From Sphingomonas sp. PP-CE-3A-406 (GTDB lineage: Bacteria; Pseudomonadota; Alphaproteobacteria; Sphingomonadales; Sphingomonadaceae), in assembly GCF_003688625.1 (NCBI RefSeq), contig NZ_RCWY01000001.1, positions 496,001 through 560,000 of the forward strand: a stretch of DNA of 64,000 bases, read 5' to 3'. The stretch's first letter is position 1. Each line of letters begins with the position of its first letter. The position numbers were made by a program, and so were the translations under genes. Under the pieces are notes generated by a model. That model ran no database searches. It saw nothing but the letters and a program-made list of their open reading frames with translations, and had not been told where the DNA came from. Below are positions 27,329 to 38,019 of the stretch, piece after piece.

Positions 27329-28840
27329 ATGATGGGATATCGACACTTGAAGCATGATGTTCGACTGGCGGCGCGTGGCGGCCGTATGATCGGGACCGTC
27401 GTCCTGGCGGCGCTCGCCGCGAGCACGATCGCACAGACCGCGCCGCGCCGGGCGGCGCCCAAGCCGGCTGCGTCACGGGCTGCTCCATCGAAGGCTGCTG
27501 CTGCTCAGCCTGCTCCGTCCCAGCAGGCTCCATCTCAGCCGAATGCGGATCAGGCCAACTCGAGCCAGACAGTCCAGGATCAGAGCGTGCCGGACAATAC
27601 CGGCCTCGATATCCCGACCAACCTCCAGATCTTCGGCAAGCTCGACCCCAACGTCCGCAAGCCGACCGCGGTCGTCAACGACACGGTGATCACCGGGACC
27701 GACGTCGACCAGCGGGTCGCGCTGGTGGCGATGGCGAACGAGGCGAAGTTGTCGCCGGAGGATCGCGATCGGCTCAAGCTGCAGGTGCTGCGCCAGCTGA
27801 TCGACGAGACCCTCGAGATCCAGGAAGCCAAGACCGCAGACGTCGTCATCACGCCTGCCGAGATGACGCAGAGCTTCGCCGGCGTATCGAAGCGCTTCAA
27901 CCGCACGCCCGAGGCGATGCGTGCCTATCTGCGCGAATCCGGGTCGTCCGAACGATCGCTCAAGCGGCAGATCGAAGGCGAACTCGCCTGGCAGCGCTAT
28001 CTGCGCAAGCGCGTCGAGCCGTTCGTCAACGTCGGCGACGAGGAGGTCAAGTCGATCATCGACCGTCTCCAAGCCGCGAAGGGCACCGACGAGTTCAACC
28101 TGAAGGAAATCTATCTCGCGGCGACGCCGGCGAACAGCCAGCAGGTCTATGCGAACGCCAAGCAGATCCTCCAGGAGATCCAGAAGGGCGCGCAGCCGTT
28201 CGAGTATTTCGCGCGGCAGTTCTCGGAAGCGTCGACGCGTGCGGTCGGCGGCGATCTCGGCTGGATCCGTGCGGCGACTCTGCCGGGACCGCTGTCCGAA
28301 GCCGCGACCTCGATGCAGGTCGGCCAGGTCGCCGGACCGATCGAGGTGCCGGGCGGCTATTCGATCCTGTACCTGACCGACAAGCGCCAGGTGCTGACCG
28401 CCGACCCGCGCGATGCCAAGCTCAGCCTGAAGCAGCTCACGTTGCGGTTCCCGCCCAACACGACGCAGGCGCAGGCGAGCACGCGCGCGCAGGCCTTTGC
28501 CAAAGCGACGCAGGACCTGCGTGGTTGCGGCACCGTCGAGAAGGTCGCGGCCGGGATCGGCGCCGACGTGGTCGACAACGACACGGTCCGGATCCGCGAC
28601 CTGCCGCCGCAGCTGCAAGAGATCATGCTGAAGCTCCAGGTCGGCCAGTCGACGCCGCCGTTCGGTTCGGCCGAACAGGGTGTGCGTGCACTGGTATTGT
28701 GCGGCCGGGACGAAGCCGCCGGTGGATCGGTGCCGAATTCGGAGCAGATCCAGGGCCAGCTCGAACAGCAGCGCGTCAACCTGCGTGCGCAGCAGAAGCT
28801 GCGCGATCTGCGGCGCGATGCGATCGTCGACTATCGTTGA
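27329..28840 (+). CDS. surA: Periplasmic chaperone / peptidyl-prolyl isomerase SurA
   Basis: SurA guides outer-membrane proteins such as LptD through the periplasm. From 27329 the product has 503 residues. It has a basic N-terminus, a hydrophobic signal core (GTVVLAALAASTIAQ), then a low-complexity Ala/Pro/Ser/Gln stretch of about 45 residues. The SurA N-domain follows (VVNDTVITGTDVDQRVAL), then a parvulin-type domain (FSEASTRAVGGDLGWI) and a weaker C-terminal region. Starts at 27290, 27305 or 27386 are possible; 27386 would remove the basic residues. It lies between lptD and pdxA on the same strand. Confidence 0.92.
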   Translation: MMGYRHLKHDVRLAARGGRMIGTVVLAALAASTIAQTAPRRAAPKPAASRAAPSKAAAAQPAPSQQAPSQPNADQANSSQTVQDQSVPDNTGLDIPTNLQIFGKLDPNVRKPTAVVNDTVITGTDVDQRVALVAMANEAKLSPEDRDRLKLQVLRQLIDETLEIQEAKTADVVITPAEMTQSFAGVSKRFNRTPEAMRAYLRESGSSERSLKRQIEGELAWQRYLRKRVEPFVNVGDEEVKSIIDRLQAAKGTDEFNLKEIYLAATPANSQQVYANAKQILQEIQKGAQPFEYFARQFSEASTRAVGGDLGWIRAATLPGPLSEAATSMQVGQVAGPIEVPGGYSILYLTDKRQVLTADPRDAKLSLKQLTLRFPPNTTQAQASTRAQAFAKATQDLRGCGTVEKVAAGIGADVVDNDTVRIRDLPPQLQEIMLKLQVGQSTPPFGSAEQGVRALVLCGRDEAAGGSVPNSEQIQGQLEQQRVNLRAQQKLRDLRRDAIVDYR

Positions 28841-28847
28841 GCGCGAC

Positions 28848-29855
28848 GTGATCGCCACGCCGCCAATCGCGATCTCGATGGGCGATCCTGCCGGGATCGG
28901 GCCGGAGATCATCGCCAAGGCGTGGGACGCGCGCGTCACGCATCACCTGCCGCCGTTCGTCGCGGTGGGCGATGCGCGCGCGATCGAGCGGGTCTGGACG
29001 GGGCCGATCGCACGCGTCGCCGATCTGGCCGAGGCGGTCGCGGCATTTCCCTCCGCCCTGCCGGTGTTGTCGGTAGGCGATGGCGGCGCGATCGTCCCGG
29101 GACAGCCCGATGCGGATGGTGCGCGCTCTGCGTTGCATGCGCTGGAACTGGCGGTCGGACTAGTCCGGAACGGCGCGGCGCGCGCGCTGGTGACGGGGCC
29201 GGTGTCGAAGGCGCAACTCTACGCGATCGGCTTCACGCATCCGGGACAGACCGAGTTCGTCGCCGAGCGCTCCGGTGTCGCCGCCGATAATGCGGTGATG
29301 ATGCTGGCCGGGCCGTCGCTCAAGGTGGTGCCGATCACCACGCATATCCCACTTAACGCTGTCTCGGGGGCGCTGTCGATCGAGTTGATCGTGGCGAAGT
29401 CGCGCGTGACCGCCCGCGGTCTGCTCAGGAATTTCGGGATCGCGAATCCGCGTCTCGCCTTTGCGGGGCTCAATCCGCATGCCGGCGAACAGGGCGCGCT
29501 TGGCCGCGAGGAGATCGAGATCATCGCGCCAGCGGTCGCTATCCTGCGCGAGGAGGGCATCGATGCGACCGGACCGTTCGCCGCGGACACGATGTTCCAT
29601 CCGCGGGCGCGGGCGACGTACGATGTGGTCATGTGCTGTTATCACGATCAGGCGCTGGTGCCGTTGAAGACGATCCATTTCGACGAGGGCGTGAACATGA
29701 CTCTGGGCCTGCCGATCGTGCGGACTTCGCCCGATCACGGCACGGCGTTTGCAATTGCCGGCAAAAATATCGCCGAGCCGGGCGCAATGATCGCGGCGAT
29801 CGCGATGGCGGGTGAAGCGGCGGACCGGCGCGCTCAGACCGCTGCCCAGTCGTGA
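28848..29855 (+). CDS. pdxA: 4-hydroxythreonine-4-phosphate dehydrogenase
   Basis: PdxA oxidises 4-phosphohydroxy-L-threonine in pyridoxal phosphate synthesis. The 335-residue product has [12 protein letters not shown] at the start and metal-binding histidines in [22 protein letters not shown] and TSPDHGTAF. The GTG at 28848 is the only good start, seven bases after surA; upstream in-frame starts lie within surA. The stop overlaps the ksgA GTG. Confidence 0.94.
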   Translation: MIATPPIAISMGDPAGIGPEIIAKAWDARVTHHLPPFVAVGDARAIERVWTGPIARVADLAEAVAAFPSALPVLSVGDGGAIVPGQPDADGARSALHALELAVGLVRNGAARALVTGPVSKAQLYAIGFTHPGQTEFVAERSGVAADNAVMMLAGPSLKVVPITTHIPLNAVSGALSIELIVAKSRVTARGLLRNFGIANPRLAFAGLNPHAGEQGALGREEIEIIAPAVAILREEGIDATGPFAADTMFHPRARATYDVVMCCYHDQALVPLKTIHFDEGVNMTLGLPIVRTSPDHGTAFAIAGKNIAEPGAMIAAIAMAGEAADRRAQTAAQS

Positions 29856-30682
29856 GCGAGGCTGCATTGACGGAGCTTCCCCCGCTGCGTGAGGTGATAG
29901 CCCGCTATGGACTGAACGCGAGCAAGGCGCTTGGGCAGAATTTCCTGTTCGACGGGCAGTTGCTCAAGCGGATCGCCGCGGTGCCGGGCGACCTTCAGGA
30001 TGCCGAGGTGCTCGAAGTCGGCCCCGGTCCTGGTGGCCTGACGCGCGCATTGCTTGCGGCGGGTGCGCGGGTGACGGCGATCGAGCGCGATCGGCGGTGT
30101 ATCCCTGCGCTGGCAGAGCTTGGTGAGGCGTATCCGGGGCGGCTCCGGGTGATTGAGGGCGACGCGATGGAGGTCGACGCGCCTGCGCTGTTCGAGGGCA
30201 AGCCGCATATCGTGTCGAACCTGCCGTACAACATCGGCACGGCGTTGCTGGTCGGGTGGCTGTCGACATCGTGGTTGCCGTGGTGGCAGTCGTGCACGCT
30301 GATGTTCCAGAAGGAAGTCGCCGAGCGGATCGTCGCGAAGACCAACGACGACCATTACGGGCGGCTCGCGGTGCTGGCGCAGTGGCGCTCGACTGCGCGG
30401 ATCGCGATGCCGGTGCACCGGTCGGCGTTCACGCCGCCGCCGAAGGTGATGTCCGCGGTGGTGCATCTGGTGCCGGTGGAGGCGCCGGAGGGGGTGAACT
30501 TCGCGGTGCTGGAGCGGCTGACGGGCGCGGCGTTCGGGCAGCGGCGCAAGATGCTGCGGCAGAGCCTGAAGGGCGTGCCGGGCGCGCTCGATGCGCTGGA
30601 GCGGATCGGCGTGGAGGCTACGCGGCGAGCGGAGACGCTTTCGGTTGCCGACTTCACGGCGTTGGCGAAAGCTGTCGGTTGA
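29852..30682 (+). CDS. rsmA: 16S rRNA dimethyladenosine transferase
   Basis: RsmA (KsgA) dimethylates two adjacent adenosines near the 3' end of 16S rRNA late in 30S assembly. The 276-residue product has [10 protein letters not shown], the SAM-binding [16 protein letters not shown] and the catalytic [11 protein letters not shown] (NLPY motif). The GTG start at 29852 overlaps the pdxA stop. It ends the lptD-surA-pdxA-ksgA string. A family A palindrome follows before the convergent TPR gene. Confidence 0.96.
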   Translation: MSEAALTELPPLREVIARYGLNASKALGQNFLFDGQLLKRIAAVPGDLQDAEVLEVGPGPGGLTRALLAAGARVTAIERDRRCIPALAELGEAYPGRLRVIEGDAMEVDAPALFEGKPHIVSNLPYNIGTALLVGWLSTSWLPWWQSCTLMFQKEVAERIVAKTNDDHYGRLAVLAQWRSTARIAMPVHRSAFTPPPKVMSAVVHLVPVEAPEGVNFAVLERLTGAAFGQRRKMLRQSLKGVPGALDALERIGVEATRRAETLSVADFTALAKAVG

Positions 30683-30704
30683 CCCCGTCTCCCCAAGACA
30701 ATTT

Positions 30705-30787
30705 CGTCATCCTGACGAAAGTCAGGATCCAGAGTTACTGAGTACGACGATCGTCGCTCTGGATCCTGGATCAAGTCCAGGATGACG
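30705..30787. repeat. Palindromic element, family A, copy 2
   Basis: The left arm contains the perfect hairpin CCTGACGAAAGTCAGG (30711-30726; 6-bp stem, GAAA loop). The outer ends CGTCATCC (30705) and GGATGACG (ending 30787) are inverted. CCAGAG and CTCTGG pair internally. It lies between convergent ksgA and the TPR gene. Confidence 0.85.
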
Positions 30788-30800
30788 AGAAAATGGATGA

Positions 30801-31304
30801 TCAGTCCTTGGCCGCTACTGGTGACTTCTCGACCTGAGCCGTTGCGATCGGTGGGCCCTTGGCGATCACCGCCGCGAGTTGCGTCGCTTCGGGGCAGACA
30901 CCCTTGCAGAGCGTGCGGATCTTCACGAGATTGTCCTTCGCGCGTACCACGGCGCCCTTCGCGACCAGTGCCTCGCCCTGCCCCTTGAGCGCCGCGACGT
31001 CGTTCGGCTCCAGCAGCAAGGCCTCGCGGTACAGGCGGATCGCCTTGCCTGGCAGGTCACGCGTTTCCGCGACGCGCGCGAGCAGCAGGAACGCGGCGCG
31101 GTTTCGCGGATCGACCGCGACCGACGTCTCGAGCACATCCGTCGCGCCGTCGAGGTTGCCCGCCGTCATCAGCGAACGGCCCTGCGCCAGCAGCTGCATC
31201 GAACGCGCGTCGATCTGGGCGTCGGGGCGCTGCCCGCTGAGCGACGTCGACACGCATACGACGGTAAGCGCGGCGGCAAGGGCAACGGACGAAAAACGCA
31301 TCAT
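30801..31304 (-). CDS. Exported TPR-repeat protein
   Basis: This 167-residue protein has a signal peptide (MMRFSSVALAAALTVVCVS) and then about three tetratricopeptide-like helix pairs. Examples are LLAQGRSLMTAGNLDGATDVLETSV and LLLARVAETRDLPGKAIRLYREAL, with aliphatic and small residues spaced as in TPRs. It probably mediates protein contacts in the periplasm; the partner is unknown. The ATG at 31304 has GGAG eight bases upstream. An earlier in-frame ATG at 31346 lacks this. It lies just downstream of rsmB on the same strand. Confidence 0.75.
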   Translation of the reverse strand: MMRFSSVALAAALTVVCVSTSLSGQRPDAQIDARSMQLLAQGRSLMTAGNLDGATDVLETSVAVDPRNRAAFLLLARVAETRDLPGKAIRLYREALLLEPNDVAALKGQGEALVAKGAVVRAKDNLVKIRTLCKGVCPEATQLAAVIAKGPPIATAQVEKSPVAAKD

Positions 31305-31357
31305 CGTCTCCAGGCGGGATACAGGTTTGGCCGTGAGTTGAGCCATAGGTCGGCTGG

Positions 31358-32545
31358 CTAGCACGCAGCCCGGAGGCGCGCGACAAAAAAGCCGTCGGTG
31401 CCGTCGCGGCCCGGTTCCAGGCGGACGCCGTGGCCGTGCTTCGCGCCGGCGGGGAGCGACAGGGCTTCCGTCGTCCAGCCGGGGTGCGCGTTGAGGAACC
31501 AGGTGACCTGGTCCGTTCCTTCGGCGTCGAGCAGCGAGCAGACGATGTAGACGAGCGCGCCGCCGGGCTTGACCAGCGTGGCGGCGACGGAGAGCACCTG
31601 CTGCTGCGTCGATTGCAGCCGCGAGACGCGGTCGGGGGTAAGCCGCCAGCGCGCCTCGGGGTTGCGCCGCCAGGTGCCGGTGCCCGAGCAGGGGGCGTCG
31701 ACCAGAACGCCATCGGCGCGACCGGCCCATTCGCTGAGCGCCTCGATCTCGCGCGTCGGGTTGAGCAGGCGGCTCTCGACGATCGTCGCGCCGGCGCGCG
31801 TGGCGCGGGGGGCGAGGCGCGAGAGGCGGTTGCGGTCGGTGTCACACGCGAGGATCACGCCTTCGTTCTTCATCGTCGCGGCGAGCGCGAGCGTCTTGCC
31901 GCCGGCGCCGGCGCAAAGGTCGACGATGCGTTCGCCGGGCTTTGCCTGCATCGCGAGGCCGACGAGCTGGCTACCTTCGTCCTGCACTTCGAGCGCGCCT
32001 TCGTTGAAGAGCGGGAGCGCTTCGACGTTGGTGCCGGTGGGGAGGCGGATGCCATCGGGAGCATGCGGGGTGGCTTCTGCTTCGGGGAGTGCTGCCAGAA
32101 CGGTCGCGCGGTCGGCGATCAGCGTATTGACGCGCAGATCGAGCGTGGCGCGGCCGGCTAGGTCGGTGAGTGCGGCACCGTCTAGGCCGGATGCGCGGAG
32201 GGCCTTGCTTAGCCACTGAGGCGCAACACCGGCGCGAGCGCGCGGTTCGTCCTTGGCGATCGGCGCGGGCGCGTGGGTGGAGCCGTCGAAGGTTGCAGCC
32301 ACTTCCGGATCGGCGTCGGCGACGAGCAGCATCGCGGTGCGGCCGTTCTCGGGACGGTCTCCGGCCTTGCGGATTGCGGCGTAGACGAGTTCGCGGACCG
32401 CGCGGCGGTCCTTGGAGCCGGCGTAGCGGCGGGTGGCGAAATAGCGGGCGATCAGCGTGTCGGCGGCGGCGCCGGACTCGCGGGCGGCGGCGATGATCTG
32501 GTCGAGGAGTTCGATCGCGGCCTGGGTGCGTGCTGGGGGAGTCAC
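31358..32545 (-). CDS. rsmB: RsmB-type 16S rRNA m5C methyltransferase
   Basis: This SAM-dependent NOP2/Sun-family enzyme methylates a 16S rRNA cytosine. The 395-residue product has an N-terminal NusB-like helical domain (AAIELLDQIIAAARESG) and the SAM-binding VDLCAGAGGKTLALA. It also has the PC motif DAPCSGTGTWRRNP and the catalytic cysteine region VYIVCSLLDAEG. I chose GTG at 32545 (VTPPARTQAA) with GGGAG upstream. The frame stays open to 32854 only because it reads through a palindromic repeat. RsmF-like relatives are the alternative. Confidence 0.9.
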   Translation of the reverse strand: MTPPARTQAAIELLDQIIAAARESGAAADTLIARYFATRRYAGSKDRRAVRELVYAAIRKAGDRPENGRTAMLLVADADPEVAATFDGSTHAPAPIAKDEPRARAGVAPQWLSKALRASGLDGAALTDLAGRATLDLRVNTLIADRATVLAALPEAEATPHAPDGIRLPTGTNVEALPLFNEGALEVQDEGSQLVGLAMQAKPGERIVDLCAGAGGKTLALAATMKNEGVILACDTDRNRLSRLAPRATRAGATIVESRLLNPTREIEALSEWAGRADGVLVDAPCSGTGTWRRNPEARWRLTPDRVSRLQSTQQQVLSVAATLVKPGGALVYIVCSLLDAEGTDQVTWFLNAHPGWTTEALSLPAGAKHGHGVRLEPGRDGTDGFFVARLRAAC

Positions 32546-32606
32546 TTCTGGGCTCCCGACTTCGCGTGGGTTCGGGGGGAGGCTTGGTACGGAGTGTTCG
32601 TCATCA

Positions 32607-32641
32607 TCCCCTCCCCTAGCCCCTCCCGCGGGCGGGAGGGG
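32607..32641. repeat. C/T-rich palindrome, family D, copy 2
   Basis: CCCCTCCCGCGGGCGGGAGGGG at about 32620-32641 is a near-perfect hairpin, preceded by CCCCTCCCC. It is related to the element at 42352-42446. It is the first of three palindromic units upstream of rsmB. Confidence 0.7.
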
Positions 32642-32691
32642 AATAATTTCGGGGCTTGGGGTCGGGATCGTGGTGGTCACTATCCTTCCCT

Positions 32692-32799
32692 CCGTCATCC
32701 CGGCGAACGCCGGGACCCATGGACACGGTGGACCCGGCGATAGCGTGCAACCACCGCCCGGCCCGCAACCATGGGTCCCGGCGTTCGCCGGGATGACGG
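32692..32799. repeat. Palindromic element, family B, copy 1
   Basis: Long inverted arms of about 32 bp run from CCGTCATCCCGGCGAACGCC (32692) to its complement ending at 32799. The arms include CCCGGCGAACGCCGGG and CCATGG. Each arm holds its own hairpin (CCCGGCG, AA loop, CGCCGGG). When read as protein it gives the VIPANAGTHG and WVPAFAGMT strings, here an artefact of the rsmB upstream frame. Confidence 0.88.
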
Positions 32800-32848
32800 A
32801 TGGGTGTGACCATTGCCGCATCGTTCTAGCTTTGGACTTACACACCAT

Positions 32849-32944
32849 CGTCATCCCCGCGCAGGCGGGGATCCAGATCCTCGAAGGTTTGCGATCACAT
32901 CGTGAGGCCAGCCAGTATGGGTTCCCGCCTTCGCGGGAATGACG
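32849..32944. repeat. Palindromic element, family B-like, copy 2
   Basis: The ends CGTCATCCCCGCGCAGGCGG (32849) and CCCGCCTTCGCGGGAATGACG (ending 32944) are imperfect inverted copies. The inner part is not paired. It is a diverged relative of the neighbouring element at 32692, and each end forms its own hairpin. Confidence 0.75.
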
Positions 32945-33043
32945 ATGGTGAGTAGGGACACCTCTCAGTCGCTTGCGAATAAGTAATTGGCAACCGACAC
33001 ACCCCCGGCCCCTCCCTTTCAGGGAGGGGGGAAGTTTCGGCCT

Positions 33044-34561
<1,518 letters not shown>

Positions 34562-34621
34562 CTAGGCCTGTCCTTCGCGCACGTGCTATAGCGGTGCGAT
34601 ACACGGATGGGGGATTGTTCG

Positions 34622-35608
34622 ATGGGCCTGATCGTTGCCGCGCTCCTGCTGGCGCTGGTGCTGCTGTACCTCTTCACCAGCATCAAGATCGTCCACCAGG
34701 GCTATCAATACACGATCGAGCATTTCGGCCGCTTCACGACGGTCGCCCGGCCCGGCTTCAATTTCTACCCCGCGTTCTTTTACCGCGTCGGGCGGAAGGT
34801 GAACATGATGGAGCAGGTGATCGACATCCCCGGCCAGGAGATCATCACCAAGGACAATGCGATGATCTCGACCGACGGGGTCGTGTTCTTCCAGGTGCTC
34901 GACTCGGCGAAGGCCGCGTACGAGGTGTCGGACCTGTACCAGGCGCTGTTGCAGCTCACGACGACCAACCTGCGGACCGTGATGGGCTCGATGGATCTCG
35001 ACGAGACGCTGTCGAAGCGCGACGAGATCAATGCGCGGCTGTTGAACGTGGTGGATCATGCGACAACGCCGTGGGGCGTGAAGATCACGCGCGTCGAGAT
35101 CAAGGACATCCGCCCGCCGGCGGATATCGTCAACGCGATGGGGCGGCAGATGAAGGCGGAGCGCGAGAAGCGGGCTAACATTCTGGATGCGGAGGGTTCG
35201 CGGGCTTCGGAAATCCTGCGCGCCGAGGGGCAGAAGCAGGCGCGAATCCTCGAGTCCGAGGGGCGCAAGGAGTCGGCGTTCCGTGATGCCGAGGCGCGTG
35301 AGCGGGCGGCGGTTGCGGAGGCTTCGGCGACGCGTGCGGTGTCGCAGGCGATCGAGGAGGGTGGCGCGCAGGCGATCAACTACTTCATCGCGCAGAAATA
35401 CGTCGAGGCGATCGGCAAGTTCGCGACCTCGCCCAATGCGAAGACGATCTTGTTTCCGGTCGAGGCTACCCAGTTGATGGGGACGCTTGGGGGGATCGGC
35501 GAGCTGGCGAAGGATGCGCTGCGTGACGCGACCGCGTCGCCGCCGGCTAAGCCTGCCGCTCGGGGACCGTTCGAGTTGTCGAAGTCGACTGAGGTTCCGA
35601 AGAACTGA
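34622..35608 (+). CDS. SPFH/band-7 membrane protein (QmcA/stomatin type)
   Basis: This 328-residue protein has an N-terminal membrane helix (GLIVAALLLALVLLYLFTSI) and a band-7 domain (about residues 25-190, YQYTIEHFGRFTTVARPGFNF and IRPPADIVNAMGRQMKAERE). A long Ala/Glu/Arg coiled coil follows (residues 180-240). Such proteins form ring-like scaffolds in the inner membrane and support proteases or lipid domains. The start is ATG 34622; 34607 adds five residues. It overlaps the nfeD gene by one base, the usual SPFH-NfeD pairing. Confidence 0.92.
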   Translation: MGLIVAALLLALVLLYLFTSIKIVHQGYQYTIEHFGRFTTVARPGFNFYPAFFYRVGRKVNMMEQVIDIPGQEIITKDNAMISTDGVVFFQVLDSAKAAYEVSDLYQALLQLTTTNLRTVMGSMDLDETLSKRDEINARLLNVVDHATTPWGVKITRVEIKDIRPPADIVNAMGRQMKAEREKRANILDAEGSRASEILRAEGQKQARILESEGRKESAFRDAEARERAAVAEASATRAVSQAIEEGGAQAINYFIAQKYVEAIGKFATSPNAKTILFPVEATQLMGTLGGIGELAKDALRDATASPPAKPAARGPFELSKSTEVPKN

Positions 35609-36057
35609 TGGACGTGATCGGGGCGGCTGGCGCTTGGTTGATCGCGGCGCTCGTGCTGGGGATTGCCGAGTTGGCGGTGCCGGGCGTGTTCCTGGTGTTT
35701 CTCGCGATCGCTGCGGCAGTGACCGGGGTCGCGGTGTACGTGTTGCCGGACTTGCCGGTGGCGGCGCAACTGGCTGCCTTTGCGGTCTGGAGCGCGGTTG
35801 CGGTGCTGATCGGGAAGCGCTGGTACCGGGATTACCCTGTCGAGGGCGGGGATCCTATGTTGAACGATCGGTCGGCTCGGTTGGTGGGTGAGGTTGTGGT
35901 GGTGGAGACTGCGATCGTTGGGGGGCGTGGTCGGGTGTTGGTGGGAGACGGGAGTTGGCCGGCTCGGGGTGAGGATGCCGCGGTTGGAATGCGCGTTCGC
36001 ATCACTGCGGTTGTGGATGGCGAAATCGTAGTGGAGCCCCTCGACTCGTCATCCTGA
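35608..36057 (+). CDS. NfeD-family membrane protein
   Basis: The 149-residue partner of the SPFH protein has two or three N-terminal membrane helices (about residues 5-75). A C-terminal OB-fold domain (residues 85-145) follows, with GRGRVLVGDGSWPARGED typical of NfeD. It is the short form without the ClpP-like protease. The final three serine codons and the TGA lie mostly inside a family A palindromic repeat starting at 36047. The natural end may therefore have been replaced by repeat insertion; the OB-fold itself looks complete. Confidence 0.92.
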   Translation: MDVIGAAGAWLIAALVLGIAELAVPGVFLVFLAIAAAVTGVAVYVLPDLPVAAQLAAFAVWSAVAVLIGKRWYRDYPVEGGDPMLNDRSARLVGEVVVVETAIVGGRGRVLVGDGSWPARGEDAAVGMRVRITAVVDGEIVVEPLDSSS

Positions 36058-36128
36058 CGAAAGTCAGGACCCAGAGCCATGAGACGCGACGCCTGGTGCT
36101 CTGGGTCCTGACTTTCGTCAGGATGACG
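36047..36128. repeat. Palindromic element, family A, copy 3
   Basis: CCTGACGAAAGTCAGG (36053-36068, GAAA loop) forms the left hairpin and CCTGACTTTCGTCAGG its inverted partner near 36108-36123. The ends CGTCATCC and GGATGACG match copy 2. This is the most symmetrical family A member. It overlaps the last 11 bases of nfeD. Confidence 0.87.
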
Positions 36129-36194
36129 GGTGGGGACAGGGCACGCCGTATCACGTGCCCTCACCTTCCCACTCGACTTCGTCGTGCGGGCCCC

Positions 36195-36217
36195 TTCCTC
36201 TCCCCGGAGGGAGAGGA
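36195..36217. terminator. Hairpin downstream of pckA
   Basis: TTCCTCTCCCC and GGGAGAGGAGG pair across a short GGA loop eight bases beyond the pckA stop (36226, minus strand). On the pckA strand it is followed by a purine/pyrimidine-mixed stretch and no clear T-tract, so termination efficiency is uncertain. Confidence 0.4.
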
Positions 36218-36225
36218 GGTTTAGG

Positions 36226-37830
36226 CTACCTCTCGAACCTTCGGGCCGCCTGCCTCACACCTTCGTCGACATGCTCGGCGAACTGCGCGAAGTTCTCGAC
36301 GAACAGGTCGACGAGCTTGGCCGCCGTGGCGTCGTACGCGTCCTTGTCCGCCCAGGTCGTGCGCGGATCGAGGATCGCGCTGTCGACGCCCGGTACGCTC
36401 ACCGGCACCTGGAACCCAAAATTCGGGTCCATGCGGAACTCGGCATCGTTCAGGCTCCCATCCAGCGCCGCGTTCAGCAGCGCCCGAGTCGCCTTGATCG
36501 GCATGCGGTTGCCGACGCCGTATTTGCCGCCGGTCCAGCCGGTGTTGACCAGCCAGCAATCAACGCCGCCCTTGGCGATCCGCTCCTTCAGCAGGTTGCC
36601 GTAGACCGACGGATGTCGCGGCATGAACGGTGCGCCGAAGCACGTCGAGAAGGTCGCGTCGGGCTCGGTCACTCCGATCTCGGTCCCGGCGACGCGCGCG
36701 GTGTAGCCCGAGAGGAAGTGGTACATCGCCTGGTCGGGCGTGAGCTTGGCGATCGGCGGCAGCACGCCGTACGCGTCCGCGGTCAGCATCACGATGTTGC
36801 GCGGCACCGGCCCCATGTTCTCGGCCGACGCATTCGGGATGAAGTCGATCGGGTACGCGCCGCGGCTGTTCTCGGCGAGCGTGTGGTCGTCGAGGTCGAG
36901 CAGCCGCGTCGCCGGGTCCATCACGACGTTCTCCAGCACCGTGCCAAAGCGCTTGGTGGTTGCGAAGATTTCGGGCTCGGCATCGGCGGAGAGGCGGATC
37001 ATCTTGGCGTAGCATCCGCCCTCGAAATTGAAGACGGCTGTGTCGGACCAGCCATGCTCGTCGTCACCGATCAGCGTCCGGCTGGCGTCGGCCGAGAGGG
37101 TGGTCTTGCCGGTCCCCGACAGGCCGAAGAACACCGCGGTGTCGCCGTTCGCGCCCATGTTCGCCGAGCAATGCATCGGCATGACGCCCGTCGGTGGCAG
37201 CAGGTAGTTGAGCAGGCCGAACACCGACTTCTTCATCTCGCCAGCGTATTTCGTGCCGCCGATCAGGATCAGCTTGTCGGTGAAGTTGACCGCAATCACG
37301 GTTTCGCTGCGGCAGCCGTGACGCGCGGGATCGGCGCGGAAGCTCGGCAGGTCGACGATCGTATAGTCAGCGACGAAGTCCTTCAGCGCAGCCTGCTCGG
37401 GACGCACCAGCATCGTCCGGATGAACAGATTGTGCCACGCCAGTTCGGTGACGACGCGGACGTTGACGCGGTGATCGGCCTGCGAACCGCCGTACAGGTC
37501 CTGCACGAACAACTCGTCCTTGGCGGCGAGCGCAGCGAAGAAATCCTCCTTCAGCGCGGCGAAATGTGCGGGCTCCATCGCCTTGTTGCTCTTGCCCCAC
37601 CAGACCGTGGTGTCGGTCTCGGCATCGCGAACGATGAACTTGTCCTGCGCCGAGCGACCGGTATGCGGCGCGGTCTCGACGACCAGTGGACCGTCGGCGG
37701 ACAGCGTCCCCTCGCGGCGTTCGAGCGCGGCTTCGACAAGCTGCGCGGTGACCAGGTTCCAGTGCAGGGTGGCGCGGGTGTCTATCCCCTGCGCGGCTAG
37801 GCCGCCGGCCGGAATACGTTCGTTGGACAA
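36226..37830 (-). CDS. pckA: Phosphoenolpyruvate carboxykinase (ATP)
   Basis: PckA converts oxaloacetate to PEP, the entry step of gluconeogenesis. The 534-residue product has the ATP-binding P-loop [14 protein letters not shown], the metal-binding LIGDDEHGW and the substrate region [10 protein letters not shown]. The start codon is TTG at 37830 with GGAGAG upstream; no in-frame ATG lies nearby. It is divergent from chvI. In Agrobacterium, ChvG-ChvI controls pckA, so the same link is plausible here. A CATACGTATG palindrome sits in its upstream region. Confidence 0.96.
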   Translation of the reverse strand: MSNERIPAGGLAAQGIDTRATLHWNLVTAQLVEAALERREGTLSADGPLVVETAPHTGRSAQDKFIVRDAETDTTVWWGKSNKAMEPAHFAALKEDFFAALAAKDELFVQDLYGGSQADHRVNVRVVTELAWHNLFIRTMLVRPEQAALKDFVADYTIVDLPSFRADPARHGCRSETVIAVNFTDKLILIGGTKYAGEMKKSVFGLLNYLLPPTGVMPMHCSANMGANGDTAVFFGLSGTGKTTLSADASRTLIGDDEHGWSDTAVFNFEGGCYAKMIRLSADAEPEIFATTKRFGTVLENVVMDPATRLLDLDDHTLAENSRGAYPIDFIPNASAENMGPVPRNIVMLTADAYGVLPPIAKLTPDQAMYHFLSGYTARVAGTEIGVTEPDATFSTCFGAPFMPRHPSVYGNLLKERIAKGGVDCWLVNTGWTGGKYGVGNRMPIKATRALLNAALDGSLNDAEFRMDPNFGFQVPVSVPGVDSAILDPRTTWADKDAYDATAAKLVDLFVENFAQFAEHVDEGVRQAARRFER

Positions 37831-37852
37831 GGCATCTCTCCAGATGGTTTCG

Positions 37853-37866
37853 CATACGTATGTATG
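37853..37866. promoter_or_regulatory. Palindrome upstream of pckA
   Basis: CATACGTATG (37853-37862) is a perfect 10-bp palindrome extended by TATG, giving a direct repeat of GTATG. It lies 23 bases upstream of the pckA start in the pckA-chvI divergent region. It could be an operator or overlap a core promoter; the bound factor is unknown. Confidence 0.35.
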
Positions 37867-38019
37867 TCGTTGATCGCGGATGTAGGCGGCGGCCCCGGAC
37901 CGGTCAAATGCGCCGCTTCGACGCGGTCCCGATACGGCCCCAGTTGAGTGCCGCCGCGGATTGGCCTACGCCGATCCGCCAATGACCGAGGCGAGCAAGC
38001 CAGAGATGACGGCCCAGAA

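Larger units (their letters stand above)
32546..33043. other. Gene-free 498-bp region between guaB and rsmB packed with palindromes
   Basis: No plausible gene is seen. The stretch holds three palindromic elements in a row (32607-32641, 32692-32799, 32849-32944). It also has a short inverted C/T and A/G-rich patch near 33001-33030 just before the guaB stop. Both flanking genes point the same way, so the region would lie in the guaB 3' end or the rsmB leader. Confidence 0.85.

Noticed and set aside
32692..32944. Possible CRISPR-like repeat array between guaB and rsmB
   Set aside because: The repeats are inverted and palindromic, not spaced direct repeats with unique spacers, and no cas gene is present.
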